Source: Myxococcales bacterium (GTDB lineage: Bacteria > Myxococcota_A > Polyangia > Polyangiales > Houyiibacteriaceae). From it: DNA of 5,850 bases. The position numbers were made by a program, and so were the translations under genes. The notes beneath the pieces were generated by a model. It was not told the origin of the DNA. It made no database searches and saw only the letters and a program-made list of their open reading frames with translations. The stretch's first letter is position 1, and each line of letters opens with the position of its first letter. Of the stretch, positions 1 to 5,850 are shown one piece after another. The DNA is taken from the NCBI GenBank assembly GCA_013002645.1, contig JABDJF010000648.1, positions 1 through 5,850 on the forward strand, in the 5' to 3' direction.

Positions 1-37
1 CGGCTAACACTACGAATTGTGACTGTTTCTTCGGTTT

Positions 38-81
38 GGCGCAATTTTTCGAAATCCCGGCCACTCGGGCGCAATATTTTC
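38..81 (+). repeat. Imperfect direct repeat upstream of the promoter
   Basis: The octamer GGCGCAAT occurs at 38-45 and again at 68-75, exactly 30 bases apart. Each copy is followed by a T-rich run ending in TTC (to 50 and to 81). Each copy also leads into an 8-base palindrome, TTTCGAAA at 47-54 and TTCGCGAA at 79-86. The spacing is close to three helical turns, so both copies would face the same side of the DNA just upstream of the -35 box. This could be a paired activator or repressor site. The sequence is AT-rich compared with its surroundings, so it could also be only an UP-like element or chance. Confidence 0.35.
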
Positions 82-92
82 GCGAATGGCCC

Positions 93-120
93 TTTACGTG
101 GGAACCTCGTGCCCCATAAT
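93..120 (+). promoter_or_regulatory. Predicted sigma70-type promoter for the TetR gene and probably the operon
   Basis: A -35 box TTTACG (93-98, four of six bases matching TTGACA) and a -10 box CATAAT (115-120, five of six matching TATAAT) are separated by 16 bases. Transcription would start near 127, giving a leader of about 34 bases to the ATG at 161. It is the best promoter-like pair I found in the non-coding part of the window. No comparable promoter is visible in the 827-902 gap, so this one may drive all five genes. Confidence 0.5.
96..110. promoter_or_regulatory. Candidate TetR-type operator in the promoter spacer
   Basis: The 15-base inverted repeat ACGTGGGAACCTCGT has the form ACGnGGnnnCCnCGT, with five matched bases in each half around a centre at 103. 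It overlaps the end of the -35 box and fills most of the spacer before the -10 box. A repressor bound there would block RNA polymerase. TetR-family repressors commonly bind short palindromes in their own promoters, and the adjacent gene encodes such a protein. The pairing of site and protein is inferred. Confidence 0.4.
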
Positions 121-147
121 GCAGCATCGCAGCGGCTCGTAACCCGT

Positions 148-153
148 GAGGAG
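148..153 (+). promoter_or_regulatory. Ribosome binding site that fixes the TetR start
   Basis: GAGGAG lies 7 bases before the ATG at 161. An in-frame GTG at 146 overlaps this Shine-Dalgarno sequence and has no good one of its own, so the ATG at 161 is the better start. Confidence 0.75.
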
Positions 154-160
154 CAACTCG

Positions 161-826
161 ATGGACGACGAAAGAAGGCCTAGGCGTGCCGGTCCCGTGG
201 AGAGACCTGGCGCCCACGGTGGCAAGCGAGATTTAAACCGACGCAGGCGCGTCCAAGACCTGATCGATGCCGGGCTCTCCCTGTTCCTTGCACGAGGGAT
301 CGAAGCGGTGACGATCGACGAAGTTGCCCGCGAAGCCGGGATGGCGAAGGGCAATTTCTATCGCTATTTCCGTGACAAAGCCGATCTCGTCGAGGCGGTA
401 ATTTCGCCGATTGCCAGCACCACGGTCGAGGCGATGCAGGAGTGCAACTCGAATCTTCGCCGAGCAGACGGCAGGGAAGAGGCGGTGGCGGCATACGGGC
501 AGTTGGGCAATCGGTTGGTCGGCGCGCTCGCCGTCTACCCGGACGCAATGTGCCTCTATCTTCAAGAGAGGCGAGCTCCCGCGACCATCGCGCGGCAGGC
601 CATCTCCGAGCTGGCGAACGAGCTCGACGAGAGGGCGATGACCCTGAGCCAACTGGCCGCCGAGCGGGGATTCGTCACGATCTCCGACCCGCGGGTGAGC
701 GCGCTGGCTGTCCTGGGCGCGGTCGAGGCCCTCGCTTTGGCTTCGGTCCGCAAGCAGGTGCAGATGGATCCGATCGAAACCACCAAGAGCCTGATCTCGA
801 TCGTGCTCGAAGGACTGCGAAACTAG
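161..826 (+). CDS. TetR/AcrR-family transcriptional regulator
   Basis: This 221-residue protein has the usual TetR length and layout. A basic N-terminal tail of about 30 residues (RRRR at 27-30) precedes the DNA-binding helices. The helix-turn-helix is clear: residues 51-76 carry TIDEVAREAG followed by KGNFYRYFRDKADL, the classic TetR signature with the recognition helix and conserved Tyr-Phe. The rest, about 80-221, is an alpha-helical ligand and dimerisation domain with no motif that names a ligand. The start is ATG at 161 because GAGGAG sits 7 bases upstream. The gene is first in a same-strand run of cation-transport genes and is 76 bases from the next. It is therefore a likely local repressor of itself and the operon, perhaps acting at the palindrome at 96-110. 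The inducer is unknown. Family assignment is secure; target and effector are inferred. Confidence 0.93.
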   Translation: MDDERRPRRAGPVERPGAHGGKRDLNRRRRVQDLIDAGLSLFLARGIEAVTIDEVAREAGMAKGNFYRYFRDKADLVEAVISPIASTTVEAMQECNSNLRRADGREEAVAAYGQLGNRLVGALAVYPDAMCLYLQERRAPATIARQAISELANELDERAMTLSQLAAERGFVTISDPRVSALAVLGAVEALALASVRKQVQMDPIETTKSLISIVLEGLRN

Positions 827-902
827 CCCCTCTGGGCCAGCTAAACATCTGTCCAGCCCGAAACTACCGCTCCGGCAGCTTCTTCTTCACAATTGAGCGG
901 AT
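827..902 (+). other. Short intergenic gap without a clear terminator
   Basis: This 76-base gap has a small palindrome CTGGGCCAG (832-840) but no GC-rich stem followed by a T run, and no good -35/-10 pair. Read-through from the TetR gene into the transporter genes is the simplest reading. The Shine-Dalgarno for the next gene is weak at the ATG (GAGCGG at 895-900, only 2 bases away). Confidence 0.4.
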
Positions 903-2243
903 ATGGCGGGGAGGCTGATCTTGACCGCGATGGCGCTCGTCTGGGCGACGTTGCCTGGCGTCGCGCATGCGGCGAACGCCCCGGATGCGCCCGGGATTTC
1001 CGGCGAGCTCGGCACGGTGGTCCTGCTCGTGGTCGTGATCGGCGTGGCCTACGTGCTCGCACACAACGTGGTCGAGCGATTGCAGCGTCGTTTCCTCGTC
1101 GTGAGCGGCGCCGAGTATCTCCTTTTAGGATTTCTGCTCGGTCCAGCCGTCCCTGCAATCCATGCGTTCGACAACGTGACTGGCTTGCTACCGATCATCG
1201 CACTGGCGGCAGGCTGGGTTGGCTTGCTGCGTGGCACCGATTTCGACTTCACGAGTCTTCAAAAGCTCGACCCGGCAACGTGGCGCGTGGTCTTTCTACA
1301 CCACTTGCTTCCGGGTCTCGCGGTTGGTTTTGGTGCGTACTACTTTTTCACGGACGGTGGCTGGGTGGAGACGACGACTCGAAGCGCGGCACTCAGCGCA
1401 GCAGCCCTGGCTTGCTTTGCAGCGGCAGATTCGACCGAGCCGTTCGACCTCCTTGCGAGGCGCTACGAGGTCAGCGGGCGGCTCGCCTCGTTGCTTCGAA
1501 ACGGGACGCGCCTAGGTGACATCGCGGTCATCCTCGCCTTCGGCCTGATTTTCTGTGTGTTTCACGAAAACGCGCCTCAGGCGCAAGACTACTCGCCAGC
1601 CCTGTGGGCATGGGTCACGGTCTTGCTCGGCGCCGCACTCGGCTTCCTGTTCTCCCTTTTCTTGGCAGGCGACGAATCGGACAACTCCCGCTTCTTGGCG
1701 CTGGTCGGCATCATCGCCTTTGCGTCGGGCGGCGCGTATTTTCTCGAACTGTCGCCGTTGGCCGTCAATCTTTCGATGGGCTTCGTGCTGGTCAATTTCG
1801 CGCGCGGCGGCCAGCTCTTGCACACCACCCTCGAATCAACCGAGCGTCCGATGGCGATCGTGCTCCTGATCTTCGCAGGTGCGCTCTGGCAACCCACCCC
1901 TTTGGTGCCGACGTTGGTCGCGCTCGCTGGTTTCCTCGCTGCACGAACCGGGGCCAAGTGGATCGCCAGCCTCATCGCAGGCTGGGGCACGACGTTGCGA
2001 AAAGACTTGTTCCGCGGGCTGTTGGCGCAAGGAGACGTCACACTGGCGATGGCCGTCTCCTTTCGCCTCGTCTATGAAGGAGAGGCAGCGAACCTCGCAT
2101 ACTCGGTGGTGCTGGGCTCGGTCGTCATCAACGACCTCATCGCACCGCGACTGCTCCGGGGCCTGCTTGCCGATGAGGGCGAAATCCAACGCGAGCTCAA
2201 GGACAGCGACTCTCGGACATCGATCGAGGTGAGTGCCAAATGA
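903..2243 (+). CDS. CPA2/Kef-like cation:proton antiporter without RCK domain (antiporter A)
   Basis: A 446-residue polytopic inner-membrane protein, predicted to exchange a monovalent cation for H+. The N-terminus is a signal-like or first membrane helix (about 5-23, ending AHA-AN). Many further helices follow, starting at about 36-54. Family landmarks are GAEYLLLGFLLGP (69-81), the broken-helix pair around STEPFDLLARR (177-187) and RLGDIAVILAF (203-213) with the candidate ion-binding D206, LSPLAVNLSMG (283-293), and a C-terminal AQGDVTLAMA...NDLIAP (375-415). The protein stops about 30 residues after the last helix, so it lacks the cytoplasmic nucleotide-binding RCK domain that Kef proteins carry. 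The start is uncertain. ATG at 903 keeps Arg4 ahead of the hydrophobic stretch but has a poor ribosome site, while in-frame TTG at 921 has GGGGAGG (908-914) 6 bases upstream. Its stop overlaps trkA by 4 bases. Family is fairly sure; substrate ion is unknown. Confidence 0.85.
   Translation: MAGRLILTAMALVWATLPGVAHAANAPDAPGISGELGTVVLLVVVIGVAYVLAHNVVERLQRRFLVVSGAEYLLLGFLLGPAVPAIHAFDNVTGLLPIIALAAGWVGLLRGTDFDFTSLQKLDPATWRVVFLHHLLPGLAVGFGAYYFFTDGGWVETTTRSAALSAAALACFAAADSTEPFDLLARRYEVSGRLASLLRNGTRLGDIAVILAFGLIFCVFHENAPQAQDYSPALWAWVTVLLGAALGFLFSLFLAGDESDNSRFLALVGIIAFASGGAYFLELSPLAVNLSMGFVLVNFARGGQLLHTTLESTERPMAIVLLIFAGALWQPTPLVPTLVALAGFLAARTGAKWIASLIAGWGTTLRKDLFRGLLAQGDVTLAMAVSFRLVYEGEAANLAYSVVLGSVVINDLIAPRLLRGLLADEGEIQRELKDSDSRTSIEVSAK
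2226..2232 (+). promoter_or_regulatory. Ribosome binding site for trkA inside the end of antiporter A
   Basis: GAGGTGA lies 7 bases before the ATG at 2240, within the last codons of the upstream gene. Together with the ATGA stop/start overlap it points to coupled translation. Confidence 0.7.
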
Positions 2244-3580
2244 ACATCGTCGTCATAGGGTTGGGCGAAGTCGGTCGTCACTTGTTGAGCGTCCTCGACA
2301 AAGAAGGTCACGACATCATCGCGGTCGATTCGAATGCAAAGGCGGTACAATACGCCGAAGAGCACTACGATGTCGCCTCGATCATCGGCTACGGTGCCAG
2401 CGAAACCTTGCTCAAGATCGCCGGCGTCGGTCGCGCCGATCTGGTCGTCGCCGTGACCAACCACGACGAGATGAACCTGATCGCCGCGCTGGCGTCCAAG
2501 CAGCTGGGCGCAAAGCATGTCGTCGCTCGTGTCCAAGGCACGGCCTGGTCAGAGTGGACGGACGGGATCCGCTACGGCTTGCTCGGCGTCGACGTCGTGA
2601 TCAACCCGCGTGTCCTGGTCGCGCAAGAGCTCAGCCGAATCGCCCGGTCCTACGGTGCCTCGGACGTCGTCGACCTCGCACAGGATCGGGTGGAGCTCGT
2701 TCAGATCGACCTCGACGAGTCCCGCGTGCTCAACAAGCCCCTTTCTTCGCTCGAGCTTCCACCGCACACCCTGGTAAGCGCCGTGGTCCGAGACGGAGAG
2801 CTCTTCGTCCCCGGCGGTGCAGACGTTTTGGTCAAGGGCGACCGCGTGTACCTGATCGGTCGCCCGGAAGGCGTGCTTGCCGCCGAGCGGCTCTTCAGCA
2901 AGGAACGCGAGGCACGTCGAGTCTGCATCGTTGGGGGCGGCGTGGTCGGCAAGGCGCTCGCACGAGAGCTGTTGCAGCAAGAAGCGACGATCATGATGAT
3001 CGAAAGCGATCTCGAAGTAGCCGAAGAGATCAGCGCCGAGTTTCAGGGCATCGAAGTCGTGCACGGCGACGGTACCGACGGGGCGCTCCTCGAAGAGGAG
3101 GAGGTCGGCACCTACGACTTGTTCGTCGCGGTGACCAAGCAGGACGAGATCAATCTCATGGCCGCGCTCCTCGCTCAGCGCGCTGGCTGCAAGCGAACCG
3201 CCACGATCGTGCAGCGGGCCGACTACGCATCGATCTATCGACAGCTTGGCATCGACATCGTTCTTTCGCCTCGGACCGTGGCCTCGGACCAGATCCTTCG
3301 CTTCTCCCGAGGCGGCGGGCTTCACAGCTTGACCCTGCTCGAAGACGGTCAGGCGGAGGTAGTCGAGCTCACCGCAAGCCCGAAGTGCCGCGCGGTGAAC
3401 AAGCCGCTTCACCGCATGAATTTGCCTCGGGGCTCGCTCCTGGCGGCCATCGTGCACGGCGACGACGTGATCATTCCGCACGGCAAAGACATCGTGAACC
3501 CGGGCGACCGCGTCATCCTGATGACCACCAAGGAAGCGCGTGCGACCGTCGAGCGACTGTTTCGACCGAGGGGTGAGTGA
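2240..3580 (+). CDS. trkA: Trk system potassium uptake protein TrkA, two RCK domains
   Basis: A 446-residue cytoplasmic protein, close to the roughly 458 of E. coli TrkA. It assembles as a ring under TrkH and gates K+ uptake in response to bound nucleotide (NAD(H), ATP/ADP in studied homologues). It is a tandem duplication. Half 1 (about 1-220) has a Rossmann GLGEVG (7-12) with acidic D30 after strand 2, AVTNHDEMNLIAAL (71-84), then an RCK_C lobe ending near 209. Half 2 (about 226-446) has GGGVVG (232-237) with E255, AVTKQDEINLMAAL (297-310) and a second RCK_C lobe ending at 441. Both glycine loops and both acidic residues are intact, so both halves could bind dinucleotide. The start is ATG at 2240, with GAGGTGA upstream and a 4-base overlap with antiporter A. 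The end overlaps trkH by 4 bases. Adjacency to an antiporter lacking its own RCK domain suggests it might also act on that protein. Confidence 0.96.
   Translation: MNIVVIGLGEVGRHLLSVLDKEGHDIIAVDSNAKAVQYAEEHYDVASIIGYGASETLLKIAGVGRADLVVAVTNHDEMNLIAALASKQLGAKHVVARVQGTAWSEWTDGIRYGLLGVDVVINPRVLVAQELSRIARSYGASDVVDLAQDRVELVQIDLDESRVLNKPLSSLELPPHTLVSAVVRDGELFVPGGADVLVKGDRVYLIGRPEGVLAAERLFSKEREARRVCIVGGGVVGKALARELLQQEATIMMIESDLEVAEEISAEFQGIEVVHGDGTDGALLEEEEVGTYDLFVAVTKQDEINLMAALLAQRAGCKRTATIVQRADYASIYRQLGIDIVLSPRTVASDQILRFSRGGGLHSLTLLEDGQAEVVELTASPKCRAVNKPLHRMNLPRGSLLAAIVHGDDVIIPHGKDIVNPGDRVILMTTKEARATVERLFRPRGE
3568..3576 (+). promoter_or_regulatory. Ribosome binding site for trkH, close to a GTG start
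   Basis: GAGGGGTGA runs directly up to the GTG at 3577. The purine core GAGGGG is only 3 bases from the start, tighter than usual. Initiation may depend on ribosomes that have just ended trkA at the GTGA overlap. Confidence 0.5.
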
Positions 3581-5067
3581 GCGCGAAATCCAGAGACTTT
3601 CGCGGCGTGATCCGACCGGTCGGGGCCGTCGTGCTCGGAATCGGTGTGATGATCGCCCTTTGTTCCGGCGTTGGCATGATCTGGGACCGCTTCGCGCCCG
3701 ACCCGAGCCGACCACAGGGCGGCGCCGCGGAGCTGGCGCTCTCTGCGATCATCGTCTCGACCCTTGGCATGATCGCCTTTCTCTACGGAAATCGGTTCGT
3801 GTCAGATCGAATCTCGCGTCGCGAGGCGCTTCTTGCCGTGAGCTTGATCTGGATCGCGGCGGGCGCGTGTGGGGCGGTTCCATTCATCCTCGGGGCGGGC
3901 ATGTCCTTTGACGATGCGTTCTTCGAATCGGTCAGCGGCCTGACCACCACCGGTGCAACCGTGATCGCAGACATCGAAGGACGATTATCCCGGCCGCTTC
4001 TGCTCTGGCGCTCCCTGATTCAATGGCTCGGGGGCATGGGAATCGTCGTTCTATTCGTCGCGGTATTTCCCAATCTCGGTGCCGGCGGCAAGCACCTCTT
4101 TCGCGGAGAGGTGCCCGGAACTACGGCGGAGGGCCTGAGGCCTCGCATCGCGGAAACCTCCTTCGCGCTGTGGAAGCTCTACGGCGCGTTCACGGTCATC
4201 GAAATCGCCCTCCTCAAGATCTTGGGTCTAGACCTGTTCGACGCCGTCTGTCACGCGTTCACGACGATGTCGACCGGTGGCTTCTCGACGCTCGACAGCT
4301 CTGTCGGTGGCTTCAACAGCGCCGCGGTCGAGTACGTGATTGCGACCTTCATGTTGATAGGCACTGTGAACTATGGGCTCTACTACGCCCTATTGCGCAC
4401 CGGCAACTGGCGGTCACTCGTGCGCAACATCGAGTTTCGCTGGTACGTCGCTATCGTCGCCGTCACAGTCGTCGTCCTGACGATCTTGAACCTCAGCGTG
4501 CACGACGAGCTCCTGACGTCCTTCCGGTACTCGTTTTTCATGGTGGCTACGACCATTTCGTCAACCGGATATGGCACCGACGACTACAGCGCGTACAGCT
4601 CGACCGCGCTCGCCATCGTAATTCTCTTGATGTTTGTCGGGGGGTGCTCAGGGTCGACTGCGGGGGGCATCAAAATCGAGCGGGCCGTCTTGATGGGCAA
4701 ACAGGCGATCGCACAAATCCAGAAGAGCTTTCGGCCGGCGACGGTGCAGCTGGTGCGGATGGGTCGGGCCGCGATCAGCAACCAGGTTCTTTCGGACGTC
4801 GCCTCCTTCTTTCTGATCTACATGGGATGCATCGGCGCTGGTCTGCTCTTCGTGACACTGGTCGAAGGCGTGCCCGCGCCCACGGCGTTTGGCGCGATGC
4901 TGACTTGCCTGTCCAACATGGGTCCCGCCCCCTTCCACGTGGGGCCTGATAACTTCGCGGCGTACTCGGCGGGCAGCAAATTGTTCTTCGCGTTGGCCAT
5001 GTTGCTCGGACGACTCGAGTTTTTCACCCTCTTTGCGCTCATCCTGCCGGGCTTCTGGAGGCGTTGA
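3577..5067 (+). CDS. trkH: Trk potassium uptake channel subunit TrkH
   Basis: A 496-residue inner-membrane K+ translocation subunit, about the size of known TrkH (roughly 483-485). It has the four-fold membrane-pore-membrane architecture with all four pore loops visible: GLTTTGAT (121-128), TTMSTGGF (229-236), ATTISSTGYGT (324-334) and CLSNMGPAPF (444-453). The intramembrane gating loop of the third repeat is present as GGCSGSTAGGIKIER (355-369). The C-terminus MLLGRLEFFT...PGFWRR (475-496) is typical, and R479 probably matches the gating arginine of the last helix in studied TrkH. The filter glycines are G126, G234, G331 and G449. The fourth loop reads NMGPAPF rather than the NVGPGLG I recall as common. 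The start is GTG at 3577, overlapping the trkA stop by 4 bases. It works with TrkA encoded just upstream. Identification is very secure; K+ rather than Na+ selectivity follows from the glycines. Confidence 0.96.
   Translation: MSAKSRDFRGVIRPVGAVVLGIGVMIALCSGVGMIWDRFAPDPSRPQGGAAELALSAIIVSTLGMIAFLYGNRFVSDRISRREALLAVSLIWIAAGACGAVPFILGAGMSFDDAFFESVSGLTTTGATVIADIEGRLSRPLLLWRSLIQWLGGMGIVVLFVAVFPNLGAGGKHLFRGEVPGTTAEGLRPRIAETSFALWKLYGAFTVIEIALLKILGLDLFDAVCHAFTTMSTGGFSTLDSSVGGFNSAAVEYVIATFMLIGTVNYGLYYALLRTGNWRSLVRNIEFRWYVAIVAVTVVVLTILNLSVHDELLTSFRYSFFMVATTISSTGYGTDDYSAYSSTALAIVILLMFVGGCSGSTAGGIKIERAVLMGKQAIAQIQKSFRPATVQLVRMGRAAISNQVLSDVASFFLIYMGCIGAGLLFVTLVEGVPAPTAFGAMLTCLSNMGPAPFHVGPDNFAAYSAGSKLFFALAMLLGRLEFFTLFALILPGFWRR
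5057..5061 (+). promoter_or_regulatory. Ribosome binding site for antiporter B
   Basis: GGAGG lies 5 bases before the ATG at 5067, inside the last codons of trkH. The TGATG stop/start overlap shares one base, supporting this start and coupled translation. Confidence 0.75.
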
Positions 5068-5850
5068 TGACCGGCTCGTACAGCTTGCCGCCACCCGGTG
5101 AAGAGACCCATGCGCGACGGCAGATCACCGTCATCGTCCTGTTGCTGTTCGGAATGGTGGCGCTCTACCAGTTCGAGCAGTTCGCTCAGCGCCCCTTCGA
5201 TCCGAGCGGGATGCTCGCGTTCGGGTTCGTGGTCCTGGCGAGCTACACGATTGGCGGGCTCGTCGGTCAAATCCGCTTGCCGCACATCACCGGCTACCTC
5301 ATCGCTGGCCTGGTATTCGGCCCTTCGCTGGCCAAAGTCTTGAGTGGCCTAGGGCTCCCGGCGCCGTTCGATCGCGGTATTCTCAACGACGAGGTGATCG
5401 AACAGCTCAGCCTGTTCGACACACTGGCGGTCGCCCTGATCGCGCTCACCGCAGGCGGCGAGCTCAAGCTCGAGGGGCTCAAGAAGGGGCTCCGCGCGAT
5501 CAGCTCGATCCTCGCTGCACAGGTCGTGTCGATCGGCGTCCTCGTGACCGCGTTTTTCTGGCTGATCTCGGGCGCTGTCCCCTACATCGGCTTTCCGGGA
5601 ATCGCTGGCCTGCCGATGGCGACAGCTCTTGCCGTGGGCGCAATGGTGGCCTCGGTGGCCTTGGCGACCTCTCCCGCCGCTACGATCGCCGTCATCATGG
5701 AGTCGCGGGCGGCGGGCCCGATGACGCGGAACGTGTTGTCCGCCGTCGTTCTGAAAGATGTGATCGTCGTCGTGGCTTTCGCGGTCGCCCAGGTCATCGT
5801 CGCCCACCAAGTTGGCATGGGGGCGCTGGAAGGTGGAATCGGGTCCTACC
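5067..5850 (+). CDS. CPA2-family cation:proton antiporter, 3' end outside window (antiporter B)
   Basis: The frame is open to the window edge, giving 261 residues with no stop, so the protein is incomplete here. It starts with a short hydrophilic tail and a membrane helix (about 20-35). A loop follows, then the CPA2 core: a helix at 49-66, LPHITGYLIAGLVFGPSL (71-88), FDTLAVALIALTAGGELKL (117-135) and the ion-site pair ALATSPAATIAVIMESR (198-214) and SAVVLKDVIVVVAF (225-238) with candidate ion-binding D231 preceded by K230. The Thr/Ser-Pro-rich broken helix followed by a membrane Asp is the family's ion-binding signature. It is distantly related to antiporter A but clearly not a recent duplicate. 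The start has GGAGG 5 bases upstream and overlaps the trkH stop. Whether the missing C-terminus carries an RCK/TrkA_N domain cannot be seen. Family is fairly sure; transported ion is unknown. Confidence 0.88.
   Translation, partial: MTGSYSLPPPGEETHARRQITVIVLLLFGMVALYQFEQFAQRPFDPSGMLAFGFVVLASYTIGGLVGQIRLPHITGYLIAGLVFGPSLAKVLSGLGLPAPFDRGILNDEVIEQLSLFDTLAVALIALTAGGELKLEGLKKGLRAISSILAAQVVSIGVLVTAFFWLISGAVPYIGFPGIAGLPMATALAVGAMVASVALATSPAATIAVIMESRAAGPMTRNVLSAVVLKDVIVVVAFAVAQVIVAHQVGMGALEGGIGSY

Noticed and set aside
146..160. GTG at 146 as an upstream in-frame start of the TetR gene
   Set aside because: It overlaps the GAGGAG that serves ATG 161 and has no ribosome binding site of its own.
832..856. 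Small palindrome CTGGGCCAG and nearby GTCCAGCCC as a terminator after the TetR gene
   Set aside because: The stem is short and no T run follows, so it does not make a convincing intrinsic terminator.
894..903. TGAGCGGATA, identical to ten bases of the E. coli lac operator
   Set aside because: The symmetric other half is missing and no LacI-type gene is present, so a chance match is the best reading.
2233..3576. A 447-codon open frame in the next frame across all of trkA
   Set aside because: Its product is an Arg/Gly-rich, low-complexity shadow with no domain; trkA in the overlapping frame is an intact, well-conserved family member.
2549..3715. A 388-codon minus-strand open frame across trkA and the start of trkH
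   Set aside because: It is antisense to two secure genes, has no recognisable domain, and such frames are expected in GC-rich coding DNA.
4023..4949. A 308-codon open frame inside trkH
   Set aside because: Arg/His-rich shadow of trkH in another frame; the trkH frame carries all four pore loops.
903..5850. Antiporters A and B as a recent tandem duplication
   Set aside because: They share only family-level landmarks; ion-site motifs, N-termini and loops differ strongly.

Overview
The window looks like part of a high-GC (about 60-65% by eye) Gram-negative bacterial chromosome. Dense, plus-strand, overlapping genes and strong GGAGG-type ribosome binding sites fit a proteobacterium or deltaproteobacterium/myxobacterium-like lineage. 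The lineage is a weak inference from style only; no marker gene is present.

Layout. Positions 1-160 are non-coding and hold a sigma70-like promoter, a palindrome in the promoter spacer and an imperfect direct repeat upstream. A TetR-family repressor follows (161-826). After a 76-base gap with no convincing terminator comes a tight run of four genes: a CPA2/Kef-like cation:proton antiporter without an RCK domain (called antiporter A, 903-2243), trkA (2240-3580), trkH (3577-5067) and a second CPA2-like antiporter (antiporter B, from 5067, cut by the window edge). Consecutive genes in this run overlap by 4, 4 and 1 bases, so translation is probably coupled and the run is almost certainly one transcript.

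How the genes fit together. TrkH is the membrane subunit that takes up K+, and TrkA is its cytoplasmic ring-forming, nucleotide-binding gate with two RCK domains. The two antiporters would exchange a monovalent cation (K+ or Na+) for protons. One polycistron would then encode both an uptake route and two possible efflux/exchange routes for monovalent cations, with a TetR repressor at its head, as expected for a stress-inducible ion and pH homeostasis module.

Each family is well known; the arrangement is the interesting part. Two divergent antiporters bracket a complete Trk system, antiporter A ends without the RCK domain that Kef proteins carry, and trkA sits directly beside it. A TrkA ring serving more than one transporter is therefore a testable hypothesis. 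I see no mobile element, CRISPR array, tRNA or rRNA.
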